From Mycolicibacterium aurum (GTDB taxonomy: Bacteria; Actinomycetota; Actinomycetes; Mycobacteriales; Mycobacteriaceae): a DNA stretch of 64,000 nucleotides. Below the pieces are notes generated by a model that ran no database searches, was not told where the DNA came from, and saw only the letters and a list, made by a program, of their open reading frames with translations. Numbering within the stretch: the first letter of the stretch is position 1; each line of letters opens with the position of its first letter. The position numbers and the translations under genes are program-made. The stretch covers positions 2,232,001-2,296,000 of the forward strand of contig LT549889.1 of assembly GCA_900078775.1 (NCBI GenBank), written 5' to 3'. Positions 34,385 to 50,095 of this stretch are shown in pieces.

Positions 34385-35338
34385 GTGTCCGCGCTGGCCT
34401 TCTGCATCGTGGCGCTGGTCCTCGTCGGCCCGGTGCCCGCACTGTTGGCTCGCGCCTCATGGCCGCTGCGTGCACCCCGCGCGGCGATCGTGCTCTGGCA
34501 GGCCATCGCCCTGGCCGCCGTCCTCTCGGCCTTCTCCGCCGGCATCGCCATCGCCAGCCGGTTGTTCGTACCCGGCCCCGACGGCCGCCCCACCGCCACC
34601 CTGACCAGCGAGATCGCGGTCCTCGGCTGGCCGCTGTGGACGCTGTACGTCATCGTCTTCGCGCTCACCCTGATGATCGGCGTCCGGTTGATCGTGGCCG
34701 TCCTGCAGGTGGCGGTGGCCACCCGACGCCGCCGCGCCCACCACCGCATGGTCGTCGACCTGGTCGGCGTGTCCCGCGAGGAGATCCCCACCGCGACCCG
34801 GCGGCCCAGCGGCCTGCGCATCCTGGGTGTCGCCCAGCCGATGGCCTACTGCCTGCCCGGCGCGCGCCGCAGCAGCCGCGTGGTGGTCAGCGAGGGCGCC
34901 CTGACCACGCTGTCCGACCAAGAGATCGCGGCCATCCTCAGCCACGAGCGCGCCCACCTGCGCGCCCGACACGACCTGGTGCTGGAGATGTTCACCGCCG
35001 TGCACGCCGCGTTCCCGCGCTTCGTCCGCAGCGGCAGCGCGCTGGACGCGGTGCGGCTGCTGATCGAACTGCTCGCCGACGACGCCGCCGTCCGGGTCGC
35101 CGGCCCGACACCGTTGGCCCGCGCCCTGGTGGCCTGCGCCGGCGGGCACACCCCGTCGGGCGCCCTGGCCGCGGGCGGACCCACAACCGTGGTGCGGGTG
35201 CAGCGCCTGTGTGGCGAGGGCAATAGTCTTTCCCTGGCGGTGGCGGCCTATACCGCCGCCGCCGCGATCCTGGTAGTCCCCACGGTGGCCCTGGCAGTTC
35301 CCTGGCTCACCGAGTTGCACCGCCTGTTCAGTCACTAG
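34385..35338 (+). CDS. blaR: BlaR/MecR-like M56 membrane metalloprotease
   Basis: A 317-residue polytopic protein starting at GTG. Hydrophobic segments lie near residues 1-25, 35-60, 75-105 and at the C-terminus. The zinc motif HExxH is present as SHERAHLRARHDL at about residue 185. There is no extracellular penicillin-binding sensor domain as in staphylococcal BlaR1, which is normal for the mycobacterial protein (Rv1845c). It probably cleaves or otherwise inactivates BlaI on signal. How it senses beta-lactams is unclear from the sequence. Confidence 0.9.
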   Translation: MSALAFCIVALVLVGPVPALLARASWPLRAPRAAIVLWQAIALAAVLSAFSAGIAIASRLFVPGPDGRPTATLTSEIAVLGWPLWTLYVIVFALTLMIGVRLIVAVLQVAVATRRRRAHHRMVVDLVGVSREEIPTATRRPSGLRILGVAQPMAYCLPGARRSSRVVVSEGALTTLSDQEIAAILSHERAHLRARHDLVLEMFTAVHAAFPRFVRSGSALDAVRLLIELLADDAAVRVAGPTPLARALVACAGGHTPSGALAAGGPTTVVRVQRLCGEGNSLSLAVAAYTAAAAILVVPTVALAVPWLTELHRLFSH

Positions 35339-35389
35339 GGCCGGCGGCCTGCGATTCACCCGACGTCCGACGATTCGAAAGGCTCCCCC

Positions 35390-36844
35390 ATGACCAATTC
35401 GGGCAACACCGGCAAGGCGCAGATCGGGGTCACCGGCCTCGCCGTCATGGGATCCAACATCGCGCGGAACTTCGCCCGGCACGGCTACACCGTCGCGCTG
35501 CACAACCGCTCGATCGCCAAGACCGACGCGTTGCTGGCCGAGCACGGGTCCGAGGGCAACTTCATCCGCAGCGAGACCATCGCCGAATTCCTGGACGCGC
35601 TGGAGAAGCCGCGCCGGGTGCTGATCATGGTGAAGGCCGGCGACCCGACCGACGCCGTCATCAACGAACTCGCCGACGCGATGGAAGAAGGCGACATCAT
35701 CATCGACGGCGGCAACGCCCTCTACACCGACACCATCCGGCGGGAGAAGGCGATCCGCGAACGCGGGCTGCACTTCGTCGGTGCCGGCATCTCCGGCGGC
35801 GAGGAGGGCGCGCTCAACGGTCCGTCGATCATGCCCGGCGGCCCCGCCGAGTCCTACGTCTCGCTCGGCCCGCTGCTCGAGGAGATCTCCGCACACGTCG
35901 ACGGGGTGCCGTGCTGCACCCACATCGGGCCCGACGGCGCCGGGCATTTCGTCAAGATGGTGCACAACGGCATCGAGTACTCCGATATGCAGCTCATCGG
36001 CGAGGCCTACCAGCTGCTGCGCGACGGCCTCGGCCTGGAGGCCGGCCAGATCGCCGACGTGTTCACCGAGTGGAACGCCGGGGACCTGGACAGCTACCTG
36101 GTCGAGATCACCGCCGAGGTACTGCGCCAGGTGGATGCCAAGACCGGCAAGCCGCTGGTCGACGTCATCGTCGACGAGGCCGAGCAGAAGGGCACCGGCC
36201 GCTGGACGGTGAAGTCCGCCCTGGACCTCGGGGTCCCGGTGACCGGCATCGCCGAGGCGGTGTTCGCCCGTGCGCTGTCCGGCTCGGTCGCCCAGCGCAC
36301 GGCCACCACCGGCCTGGCCTCCGGCGAGCTCGGCGACAAGCCAACGGATGCAAAGGCTTTCATCGAGGATGTGCGCAAGGCGCTGTACGCCTCGAAGATC
36401 ATCGCCTACGCCCAGGGCTTCAACCAGATCCAGGCCGGCTCGGCCGAGTACGGCTGGAACGTCACCCCCGGCGACCTGGCCACCATCTGGCGCGGCGGCT
36501 GCATCATCCGGGCCAAGTTCCTCAACCGGATCAAGGAGGCCTTCGACGCCGAGCCCGATCTGGCCACCCTGATCGCCGCCCCGTACTTCCGGGACGCGGT
36601 CGAGTCCGGGGTGGACGGCTGGCGCCGGGTCGTGGTGACCGCCACCCAGCTCGGCATCCCGGTGCCCGGCTTCGCCTCCTCGCTGTCGTACTACGACGCG
36701 CTGCGCACCGAGCGGCTGCCCGCCGCCCTGACCCAGGGTCTGCGGGACTTCTTCGGCGCGCACACCTACGGCCGCATCGACACCCCCGGCGGGCAGAAGT
36801 TCCACACCCTGTGGAGCGGTGACCGCAGCGAAGTCGAGGCCTGA
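35390..36844 (+). CDS. gnd: 6-phosphogluconate dehydrogenase, decarboxylating
   Basis: A 484-residue enzyme of the pentose phosphate pathway producing ribulose-5-phosphate, CO2 and NADPH. It begins IGVTGLAVMGSNIARNFARHG (NADP-binding), followed by NRS, GAGISGGEEGALNGPSIMPGG and the catalytic-lysine region GHFVKMVHNGIEYSDMQ. The C-terminal tail (ARNFFGAHT-like LRDFFGAHTYGR) is the long-chain type used with NADP. It corresponds to Rv1844c (gnd1). The start lies 51 bases after blaR. Confidence 0.96.
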   Translation: MTNSGNTGKAQIGVTGLAVMGSNIARNFARHGYTVALHNRSIAKTDALLAEHGSEGNFIRSETIAEFLDALEKPRRVLIMVKAGDPTDAVINELADAMEEGDIIIDGGNALYTDTIRREKAIRERGLHFVGAGISGGEEGALNGPSIMPGGPAESYVSLGPLLEEISAHVDGVPCCTHIGPDGAGHFVKMVHNGIEYSDMQLIGEAYQLLRDGLGLEAGQIADVFTEWNAGDLDSYLVEITAEVLRQVDAKTGKPLVDVIVDEAEQKGTGRWTVKSALDLGVPVTGIAEAVFARALSGSVAQRTATTGLASGELGDKPTDAKAFIEDVRKALYASKIIAYAQGFNQIQAGSAEYGWNVTPGDLATIWRGGCIIRAKFLNRIKEAFDAEPDLATLIAAPYFRDAVESGVDGWRRVVVTATQLGIPVPGFASSLSYYDALRTERLPAALTQGLRDFFGAHTYGRIDTPGGQKFHTLWSGDRSEVEA

Positions 36845-38404
<1,560 letters not shown>

Positions 38405-38449
38405 CGCTCCGACAACGCGGCACGGGCGCGGACATCACGCCGCCGCTAA

Positions 38450-38464
38450 CGCTACGATGTAGCG
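38450..38464. promoter_or_regulatory. Palindrome in the guaB1-CNNM intergenic region
   Basis: CGCTAC-GAT-GTAGCG is a perfect 6+6 palindrome lying 42 bases before the small ORF at 38506. TACGAT inside it could serve as a -10 box, so the palindrome may be an operator for the CNNM operon. Confidence 0.35.
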
Positions 38465-38505
38465 CATCAACGACGCATCGCGTCGCCCGAACAGGAAGGA
38501 ATCCC

Positions 38506-38660
38506 GTGCCACAGGCACCCGTGGAAGCCCACGGATCCACAACGGGCTTCGGGACGGGCTTCGGGATTCCAGCCGGATCCCCGAGCTCAGACCCCTCCGA
38601 CGCGGAGCCGTCCAGTAGGCGGCCGGGCACCCGGCCCGGCAGCCATCCGGTGAGGTGGCG

Positions 38661-38664
<4 letters not shown>
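38506..38664 (+). CDS. Small ORF (52 aa) coupled to CNNM gene
   Basis: GTG 38506 has a strong AGGAAGGA ribosome-binding site and opens a 52-codon frame whose TGA (38662-38664) overlaps the ATG of the CNNM-family gene. The peptide is Gly/Pro/Ser/Arg-rich with a TGFGTGFG stretch and no hydrophobic segment. The good start signal and exact overlap suggest a leader peptide or a small coupled protein, but low-complexity composition makes chance possible. I know no family for it. Confidence 0.4.
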
Positions 38665-40017
<1,353 letters not shown>

Positions 40018-40028
<11 letters not shown>

Positions 40029-41070
40029 TCTGCTGGCGGTCGCCCTGACCGTCCTGCTGCTCGGGGCCAATGCGTTCTTCGTCGGCGCGGAGTTCGCGCT
40101 GATCTCCGCCCGCCGCGACCGGCTGGAGGCACTGGCCGAACAGGGGAAGAAGCGTGCGGTCACGGTGATGCGCGCGGCCGAGCACCTGTCGCTGATGCTG
40201 GCCGGCGCGCAGCTGGGCATCACCATCTGCTCGATCCTGCTGGGCCGCGTCGGTGAGCCCGCCGTGGCGCACCTGCTGGAGAAGCCGTTCGAACTGCTCG
40301 GCGTCGGCGACGCGGTGCTGCACACGGTGTCGTTCATCGTGGCGCTGGCCGTGGTGGTGACCCTGCACGTCCTGCTGGGCGAGATGGTGCCCAAGAACAT
40401 CGCCATCGCCGGCCCGGAGACCACCGCGATGCTGCTGGTGCCGCCGTACCTGGTGTATATCCGCGCGGCCCGCCCGCTCATCGCGTTCTACAACTGGGCG
40501 GCCAACTCCACCCTCCGCGCGCTGCGGGTGGAGCCCAAGGACGAACTCGACGTCACGGTGTCGACCGTGGAACTGTCCGAGATGATCGCCGAATCGGTGT
40601 CCGAGGGGCTGCTCGACCGTGAGGAGCACACCCGGCTGACCCGGGCCCTGCAGATCCGCGACCGCACGGTGGCCGATCTGGCCATCCCGCTGGATCAGAT
40701 CCGCGCGGTCCCGGCCTCGGTGGACGGCGCGGGCCCGACGCTGGCCGCGGTGGAGCAGGCGCTCTCGGAGACCGGCTACTCCCGGTTCCCGGTGACCGAT
40801 GCGAGCGGTGCCTACATCGGTTACCTGCACATCAAGGACGTGCTCGGCGTGATCGACGAGTCGCCGACCGTGCTGGACGCCGCCATGGTGCGGCCGCTGA
40901 TCCGGATCTCGTCCACCGTGGCGCTGCCCGATGCCCTGACCCGGTTGCGGCGCAACAAGAGTCACCTGGCCCTGGTCACCAGCGGCGGGACGGTCACCGG
41001 GGTGGTGACCCTGGAGGATCTGGTGGAGGACCTGGTCGGCACCGTACGCGACGGGACGCACCGGATCTGA
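40018..41070 (+). CDS. CNNM-type membrane protein with CBS domains
   Basis: A 350-residue paralogue of the previous protein. It has the CNNM transmembrane domain ([33 protein letters not shown]) and a CBS pair ([21 protein letters not shown] and [10 protein letters not shown]), but ends without the CorC_HlyC domain. It overlaps the upstream gene by 11 bases and the downstream gene by one. It is the Rv1841c counterpart. A two-protein CNNM complex for divalent-metal export or sensing is the most likely role. Confidence 0.9.
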
Positions 41071-41972
41071 TGGCGGCGCCGTCGGTGTCGGTGCTCGGGC
41101 AGGCCCAGTGGTCGGCCGCCGAGGAGACCCACCAGCAGCGGGTGGCGGCCTTCGTCGCCCCACACCTGCGGCGGGCCCAGCGCGGCGAGGCCCACCCGGT
41201 GTGGGACTTCCTGTTCACCTACTACAGCCTGCGGCCCCGTCAGCTGCGCCGTTGGCACCCCGGCTACGGAGTGGGCCTGCAGGGCCCCGGGGCCGAACGG
41301 TTCCTGTCCCGCTCCGGATATGAACGCCGCGGGGACACCGTGGCGGTGTCGACGGAGCTGCTGGAGTCGCGCCGGGACACCGTGGCGTTCATCGCCGAAC
41401 TGTTGGCCCGCACCGCGGGCCGGCCGGCCCGCTTCAACTGTTTCGGGTTGCACGAGTGGGCCATGGTCTACGGCTCCCCCGAGGTACGCCACGGTCAGGT
41501 GCCGCTGCGGCTCGGCTCCGCCGGCACCGACGCCGTCGTCGACTCCGTACCGCTGCGCTGCAGCCACTTCGATGCGTTCCGGTTCTTCACCCCGTCGGCC
41601 GCCCCGCTCAACGCCGACCAGCTGCGCCGTGACACCCAGGCCCAGCACGAGCAGCCGGGCTGCATCCACGCCGGGATGGACCTCTACAAATGGGCCTACA
41701 AGTTGGGGCCGCTGGTGCACTCCGAGCTGGTGATGGACTGCCTGGAGTTGGCCGCCGAGGCCCGCGCGATCGACATGCGGGCCAGCCCGTACAATTTGAC
41801 CGCCTACGGTTTCGCTCCGATCACCATCGAGACGGCCGACGGCCGCGCGGAATATGTGCGGGCCCAACAAGGCCTCGCCAGACGCGCCGCACCGCTACGA
41901 GCGGAGCTGGCGCGACATTGTGAGTATCTTCTTCGCTCCCGGCGGACAGCTCAGGCACCAATTCATGGCTAG
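41070..41972 (+). CDS. Putative 3-methyladenine DNA glycosylase (database name), actinobacterial family
   Basis: A 300-residue protein whose ATG overlaps the CNNM stop (TGATG). The conserved part HPVWDFLFTYYSLRPRQLRRWHPGYG is shared with actinobacterial proteins generally annotated as 3-methyladenine DNA glycosylase. I can see no helix-hairpin-helix or other glycosylase signature that proves this, so the name is transferred and tentative. Later conserved parts are LHEWAMVYG and GMDLYKWAYKLGPLVHSELV. The coupling with CNNM genes does not explain the function. Confidence 0.65.
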   Translation: MAAPSVSVLGQAQWSAAEETHQQRVAAFVAPHLRRAQRGEAHPVWDFLFTYYSLRPRQLRRWHPGYGVGLQGPGAERFLSRSGYERRGDTVAVSTELLESRRDTVAFIAELLARTAGRPARFNCFGLHEWAMVYGSPEVRHGQVPLRLGSAGTDAVVDSVPLRCSHFDAFRFFTPSAAPLNADQLRRDTQAQHEQPGCIHAGMDLYKWAYKLGPLVHSELVMDCLELAAEARAIDMRASPYNLTAYGFAPITIETADGRAEYVRAQQGLARRAAPLRAELARHCEYLLRSRRTAQAPIHG

Positions 41973-42013
41973 TTACCGATGGGTAAACTAGACCGACAGC
42001 TATGGGAGGAAAC

Positions 42014-44197
42014 ATGACCGAGCGCGTGACGGTGGGCAACCTGCGGGTGGCCAAGGTGTTGCACGACTTCATCACCAACGAAGCGTTGCCCGGCACCGGC
42101 CTGGACCCCGACAGCTTCTGGGCGGGCGTGGACAAGGTGGTCACCGACCTCACCCCACAGAATCAGGAACTGTTGGCCCGCCGCGACGAGTTGCAGGCCC
42201 AGATCGACCGCTGGCACCGGGCGCGGGTCATCGGCCCGTTCGACGCGGACGAATACAAGCAGTTCCTCACCGATATCGGCTACCTGCTCCCAGAGCCGGC
42301 CGACTTCACCGTCACCACCTCCGGTGTCGACGACGAGATCACCAGCACCGCCGGCCCGCAGTTGGTGGTGCCGATCCTCAACGCCCGTTTCGCCCTCAAC
42401 GCCGCGAACGCGCGCTGGGGCTCGCTGTATGACGCGCTGTACGGCACCGATGTCATCGCCGAGTCCGACGGCGCGGAGAAGGGCTCCTCCTACAACCGGG
42501 TGCGCGGCGACAAGGTGATCGCCTACGCCCGCAACTTCCTCGACGAGGCGGTGCCGCTGGCGCAGGGTTCCTGGGCCGACATCACCGAGATCAAGATCGC
42601 CGATGGCGCATTGGTGCCCGCCCTGGCCGACCCGAGCGCATTCGTCGGTTACACCGGTGAACTCGGCGACGCCGCGTGGTCGGTGCTGCTCGAGCACAAC
42701 GGCCTGCACATCGAGATCCTCGTCGACCCCGCCTCGCCGGTCGGATCCACCGACAAGGCCGGCGTCAAGGACGTGGTGCTGGAGTCCGCGATCACCACGA
42801 TCATGGACTTCGAGGACTCGGTGGCCGCGGTCGATGCCGAGGACAAGGTGCTCGGCTACCGCAACTGGCTGGGACTCAACCGCGGCGATCTGTCCGAAGA
42901 GGTCGCCAAGGGTGACACCTCGTTCACCCGGGTGCTCAACCCCGACCGGGTGTTCACCACACCCGACGGAGCCGGTGAACTGACCCTGCCCGGCCGCAGC
43001 CTGCTGTTCGTCCGCAACGTCGGGCATCTGATGACCAACGACGCCATCGTCTTCGACAATGCCGGAGCCGACGGCGCCGAAGTCCCCGAAGGCATCCAGG
43101 ACGCGCTGTTCACCTCGCTGATCGCCATGCACGGGCTCAAGGAGGACGAGCAGAACGGGCCGTACCGCAACTCGCGCACCGGCTCGGTGTACATCGTGAA
43201 GCCCAAGATGCACGGGCCCGACGAGGTCGCGTTCACCTGCGAGCTGTTCAGCCGCGTCGAGGACGTGCTCGGGCTGCCGCAGGGCACCCTCAAGGTCGGC
43301 ATCATGGACGAGGAACGCCGCACCACGCTCAACCTCAAGGCCTGTATCAAAGCCGCCGCCGACCGCGTGGTGTTCATCAACACCGGCTTCCTGGACCGCA
43401 CCGGCGACGAGATCCACACCTCGATGGAGGCCGGCCCGATGATCCGCAAGGGGGCCATGAAGAGCCAGCCGTGGATCAAGGCATACGAGGACGCCAACGT
43501 CGACATCGGCCTGGCCACCGGCCTGTCCGGGCGCGCCCAGATCGGCAAGGGCATGTGGGCCATGACCGACCTGATGGCCGAGATGGTGGAGCAGAAGATC
43601 GGGCAGCCCAAGGCCGGCGCCACCACCGCCTGGGTGCCCTCGCCGACGGCGGCGACCCTGCACGCCATGCACTACCACCAGGTCGACGTGCACGCGGTGC
43701 AGGCCGAACTGGCCGGCAAGCAGCGCTACAAGCTGGACGATCTGCTGACCATCCCGCTGGCCGGCGAGCTGGCCTGGTCGCCGGATGAGATCCACGAAGA
43801 GGTCGACAACAACTGCCAGTCCATCCTGGGCTACGTGGTGCGCTGGGTCGACGCCGGCGTCGGCTGCTCGAAGGTGCCCGACATCCACAATGTCGCCCTG
43901 ATGGAGGACCGCGCCACGCTGCGCATCTCCAGCCAACTGCTGGCCAACTGGCTGCGCCACGGCGTCATCACCGAGGGTGACGTGTCGGCCAGCCTGCGCC
44001 GGATGGCCGCGATCGTCGATCAGCAGAACGCCGGCGACCCCGACTACCTGCCGATGGCCACCGATCCGGAGGCCAGCATCGCCTTCCAGGCCGCCCAGGA
44101 GCTGATCCTGTCGGGTGCCCAGCAGCCCAGTGGTTACACCGAGCCGATCCTGCATCGGCGCCGACGGGAGTTCAAGGCGCGCGCCGCAGCCCAGTGA
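42014..44197 (+). CDS. glcB: Malate synthase G
   Basis: A 727-residue malate synthase G, which condenses glyoxylate and acetyl-CoA to malate in the glyoxylate shunt. I placed the start at ATG 42014, with GGAGGA four bases upstream, giving [19 protein letters not shown] as in Rv1837c. Active-site regions include [25 protein letters not shown] and [13 protein letters not shown]. The length is normal. In M. tuberculosis it is also found outside the cell and can bind laminin, although it has no signal peptide. It is monocistronic or leads into the VWA-like gene 46 bases on. Confidence 0.96.
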   Translation: MTERVTVGNLRVAKVLHDFITNEALPGTGLDPDSFWAGVDKVVTDLTPQNQELLARRDELQAQIDRWHRARVIGPFDADEYKQFLTDIGYLLPEPADFTVTTSGVDDEITSTAGPQLVVPILNARFALNAANARWGSLYDALYGTDVIAESDGAEKGSSYNRVRGDKVIAYARNFLDEAVPLAQGSWADITEIKIADGALVPALADPSAFVGYTGELGDAAWSVLLEHNGLHIEILVDPASPVGSTDKAGVKDVVLESAITTIMDFEDSVAAVDAEDKVLGYRNWLGLNRGDLSEEVAKGDTSFTRVLNPDRVFTTPDGAGELTLPGRSLLFVRNVGHLMTNDAIVFDNAGADGAEVPEGIQDALFTSLIAMHGLKEDEQNGPYRNSRTGSVYIVKPKMHGPDEVAFTCELFSRVEDVLGLPQGTLKVGIMDEERRTTLNLKACIKAAADRVVFINTGFLDRTGDEIHTSMEAGPMIRKGAMKSQPWIKAYEDANVDIGLATGLSGRAQIGKGMWAMTDLMAEMVEQKIGQPKAGATTAWVPSPTAATLHAMHYHQVDVHAVQAELAGKQRYKLDDLLTIPLAGELAWSPDEIHEEVDNNCQSILGYVVRWVDAGVGCSKVPDIHNVALMEDRATLRISSQLLANWLRHGVITEGDVSASLRRMAAIVDQQNAGDPDYLPMATDPEASIAFQAAQELILSGAQQPSGYTEPILHRRRREFKARAAAQ

Positions 44198-44243
44198 CTA
44201 GACTGCGGCGGGGCATTCGACACGACGAACTAAGAGGGTAGGG

Positions 44244-46304
44244 ATGGGCAGGCACAGCATTCCCGACCCGGACGACGCCGACGATCGGGGCGGGAACGGA
44301 TTCGAGCCGTACCGGCCCGAATCCGATCGAGGGTCTGACGCCGACTTCGGGTCTACACCGGCCGGGGACGGCGCCGCCGACCTCGGCGACTTCGGTTACG
44401 ACACCGGCGATTACCGCACCGAGGACGACGGGACCGACGAGTACGGGGCCGACGACTACGACTACGACGAGCCGGCTCCGGCCCCGCGCGGGTTCCCCGC
44501 GGTGGCCGACGAGGATCAGCCCACCCAGGCGTTCTCGGTCACCGGGCGTCAGCGGGCCTTCGACAACGGTGAGTGGACCGGTTCACACCGTGCGATCGAG
44601 ACCGGCCGCCGCAAGGTCAGCCCGGTGGTGATCGCCGCCCTGGTCACCGTGGTGGTCGTGGTCGGTGCGGTGATCCTGTGGCGTTTCTTCGGTGACGCGC
44701 TGTCCAACCGCAGCCAGGCCTCCGCCGACCGCTGCGTCGAGGGCGAGATGACCGTCTCGGTGATCGCCGACCCGGCCATCGCCGATCAGGTGAACACCCT
44801 GGCCGAGCAGTACGGCAAGGACGCCGACCCGGTGGGTGACCGCTGCGTGAAGGTCGCGGTGCAGGCCGCCGACTCCGGCGCGGTGATCAACGGTTTCACC
44901 GAAACCTGGCCGGCCGATCTCGGTGAGCGCCCGGCGATGTGGATCCCGGCCAGCTCGGTCTCCGAGGCCCGGCTGGAGGCCGTCGACGACAAGACCATCA
45001 TCGACAGCCGCCCGCTGGTCAGCACCCCCGTCGTGGTGGCCGTCCGGCCCGAGCTCAAAGACGCGCTGGCCCAGCAGAACTGGTCGACGCTGCCGGGACT
45101 GCAGAGCAACCCGGCCGGCCTGGACGGGCTGAACCTGCCCGGCTGGGGCGGGCTGCGGCTGGCACTGCCGCTCACCGGTGACTCCGACGCCGCGTTCCTG
45201 GCCGCCGAAGCGGTGGCCGCGGCCTCCGCGCCGGCCGGTGCCCCGCCGGCCGACGGCGCCGGCGCCGCGCAACGACTGTTCGGCACACAGCCTGAGCTGT
45301 CCGACACCGCGGCCGACACCGCGCTCGATGCCCTGATCAACGCCGCCGACCCGGCGGCCGCCCCGGTGCACGCCGTGGTGACCACCGAGCAGAAGCTGGT
45401 GCAGCGGGCCGCGAACCTGCCCGACGCCGGCGCGAAGCTCGCGGCCTGGATCCCGCCGGGCCCGGTCGCCGTCGCCGACTTCCCGGGTGTGCTGCTCGAC
45501 GGCGACTGGTTGTCCAAGGAACAGGTGAGCGCGGCCAGCGAGTTCGACCGTTTCCTGCGTAAGCCCGAACAGCTCGCGAAGCTGGCCGAGGCCGGATTCC
45601 GGGCCGAGGGAACCACCCCGCCCAGCAGCCCGGTCACCGATTTCCCGCAGCTGGGTCAGCGGTTGTCCTTCGGCGACGCCGCGACCCGCGCCGCCCTGGC
45701 CGCCAAGCTGACCACCCCGGCCCGCGACGGTGCCGTGACCGTGGTGCTGAACCAGTCCATGCCCGCCGACGAGGGCGGCCGCAGCCGGCTGGCCAATGTG
45801 ACCACCGCACTCAACGACCGGTTGCAGGTGCTGCCGCCGTCCACCTCGGTGGGGTTGTGGACGTTCGACGGGGTGGCCGGCCGATCGGTCACCTCCACCG
45901 GACCGCTCGGCGACGATCTCGGCGGCGAGCCGCGTTCGGCGGCGCTGCGCACCAGCCTGGAGGGGCAGTCCGCGTCCGGCGGCGGGGCGGTGTCGTTCAC
46001 CACGCTGCGGCTGGTCTACGGCGAGGCTTTGTCGAGCTTCCGTGAAGGCGTGCCCAATTCGGTGCTGGTGATCACCTCCGGACCGCACACCGACCGCAGC
46101 CTGGACGGACCCGGCCTGGTGTCCTACATCCAGGGCGCGGTGGACCGGCAGCGCCCGGTCGCGGTGAACGTCATCAACCTCGGTGACGACCCGGACCGCG
46201 CGACGTGGGAGGCCGTGGCCGAGGCCAGCGGCGGGCAGTACCGCAGTGTGCCGAACTCGGCGGACCCGGCGCTCGGCGACGCGGTGGCGCAACTGCTGGG
46301 TTAG
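44244..46304 (+). CDS. Membrane-anchored solute-binding/VWA-like protein (Rv1836c-type)
   Basis: A 686-residue protein. The first 125 residues are cytosolic, strongly acidic and Asp/Tyr/Gly-rich (TEDDGTDEYGADDYDYDE). One transmembrane segment follows at about 125-147 (SPVVIAALVTVVVVVGAVILW). The external part starts with an extracellular solute-binding-like domain and ends with a von Willebrand A-like domain from about residue 490 (AVTVVLNQSMPADEGGRS). The MIDAS DxSxS motif is not intact, so metal-dependent ligand binding is doubtful. It matches Rv1836c, whose function is not established. A cell-envelope role is the likeliest reading. Confidence 0.78.
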   Translation: MGRHSIPDPDDADDRGGNGFEPYRPESDRGSDADFGSTPAGDGAADLGDFGYDTGDYRTEDDGTDEYGADDYDYDEPAPAPRGFPAVADEDQPTQAFSVTGRQRAFDNGEWTGSHRAIETGRRKVSPVVIAALVTVVVVVGAVILWRFFGDALSNRSQASADRCVEGEMTVSVIADPAIADQVNTLAEQYGKDADPVGDRCVKVAVQAADSGAVINGFTETWPADLGERPAMWIPASSVSEARLEAVDDKTIIDSRPLVSTPVVVAVRPELKDALAQQNWSTLPGLQSNPAGLDGLNLPGWGGLRLALPLTGDSDAAFLAAEAVAAASAPAGAPPADGAGAAQRLFGTQPELSDTAADTALDALINAADPAAAPVHAVVTTEQKLVQRAANLPDAGAKLAAWIPPGPVAVADFPGVLLDGDWLSKEQVSAASEFDRFLRKPEQLAKLAEAGFRAEGTTPPSSPVTDFPQLGQRLSFGDAATRAALAAKLTTPARDGAVTVVLNQSMPADEGGRSRLANVTTALNDRLQVLPPSTSVGLWTFDGVAGRSVTSTGPLGDDLGGEPRSAALRTSLEGQSASGGGAVSFTTLRLVYGEALSSFREGVPNSVLVITSGPHTDRSLDGPGLVSYIQGAVDRQRPVAVNVINLGDDPDRATWEAVAEASGGQYRSVPNSADPALGDAVAQLLG

Positions 46305-46307
46305 TGG

Positions 46308-47171
46308 TCAGCCGCCGAGCAACTGCAGCGCTTTCGCGGCGAACACCTCGGGGACCTCCACTTGCGGATAGTGCCCCACCCCGGGCAGTTCGGCCACCTG
46401 CGCGGCCGGACGCAGTTCGCGCAGCCCGGCCAGCACGTTGACCGTCGCCACCGGATCGTCGAGACCCCACAGGAAGCTCACCGGCTTGTCCCAGGCGGTG
46501 ATCGCCCCGTGCCAGCGCTGTGCGTAGCGGACCCGCTCGTCGAGGTACGCGCACAGCAGGTGCATCATTCGGTGACCGTCGTTGTGCGCCAACAACGCCC
46601 ACTGCGCCTCGGCCTCCTGCGCCGAGAGCGGATGACCGGCGCTGAACAGTCGGGCGAACCCGCGCACGAAGCCGGCCCGCCCGGTCAGCCGGGACAGCAC
46701 GGGCCCCAGCGGGCCGCGCAGCACCTTCTGCGAGGGCCGCAGGCTGGCCCGCTCCAGGATCACGCTGCCGTTGGTCAGCACGGCCGCCCGCAGCTCGAAC
46801 GGCAACGCGCCCTCGACATCTCGGGCCAGCAGTTCGGTGGCCACCGAGGTGCCCATGTCGTGGGCGATCATCACCACCGGCCCCTGCACGGTCCGGTCCA
46901 GCACCTCGGTGACCAGATCCGCCTGGCGCAGCAGGCTGTTGGGCCGCCGTGGCTTGTCCGACAGCCCGAACCCGAGGAAGTCCAGTGTCACCCAGGCTCG
47001 CCCGGCCAGCAGCGGCGCCACCGCACGCCAGTCATACGAACTCGACGGAAACCCGTGCAGCAGCAGCACGGTCGGACCGGTACCGGCACCCGAGCGGACG
47101 AAGATCCGCCCCGCCGAGGTATCCAGAAACCGGCCGCCGTCACACCATTGTTGGACCGACGGCGGCAGCAT
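46308..47171 (-). CDS. Alpha/beta hydrolase with Asp nucleophile (LipZ / haloalkane dehalogenase-like)
   Basis: A 287-residue alpha/beta hydrolase. The oxyanion region is LHGFPSSSYDW and the nucleophile elbow is IAHDMGTSV, so the nucleophile is Asp, as in epoxide hydrolases and haloalkane dehalogenases rather than lipases. The catalytic His is in GVGHYPQVE. Position and strand match Rv1834 (lipZ). It ends three bases from the convergent VWA-like gene and begins nine bases after the gcvP stop, so it may be read from the gcvP transcript. The substrate is unknown. Confidence 0.85.
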   Translation of the reverse strand: MLPPSVQQWCDGGRFLDTSAGRIFVRSGAGTGPTVLLLHGFPSSSYDWRAVAPLLAGRAWVTLDFLGFGLSDKPRRPNSLLRQADLVTEVLDRTVQGPVVMIAHDMGTSVATELLARDVEGALPFELRAAVLTNGSVILERASLRPSQKVLRGPLGPVLSRLTGRAGFVRGFARLFSAGHPLSAQEAEAQWALLAHNDGHRMMHLLCAYLDERVRYAQRWHGAITAWDKPVSFLWGLDDPVATVNVLAGLRELRPAAQVAELPGVGHYPQVEVPEVFAAKALQLLGG

Positions 47172-47180
47172 GGCGCGAGC

Positions 47181-50042
<2,862 letters not shown>

Positions 50043-50068
50043 ATGTACTCCCGGGGCGAGTCGGTCTC

Positions 50069-50088
50069 GACGTGTGCACGCACACGTC
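50069..50088 (-). promoter_or_regulatory. Hairpin in gcvP leader after the riboswitch
   Basis: GACGTGTG and CACACGTC form a perfect 8-bp stem with a four-base loop, between the second glycine aptamer and the gcvP start. It could be part of the expression platform. Confidence 0.45.
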
Positions 50089-50095
50089 AGGGGCC

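Noticed and set aside
41969..44155. A 728-codon minus-strand frame
   Set aside because: It is antisense to glcB, which is unambiguous. The translation lacks any recognisable domain.
46308..47171. Calling the hydrolase a lipase from the name lipZ
   Set aside because: The nucleophile elbow contains Asp (HDMG), not Ser, so lipase or serine esterase activity is not supported.
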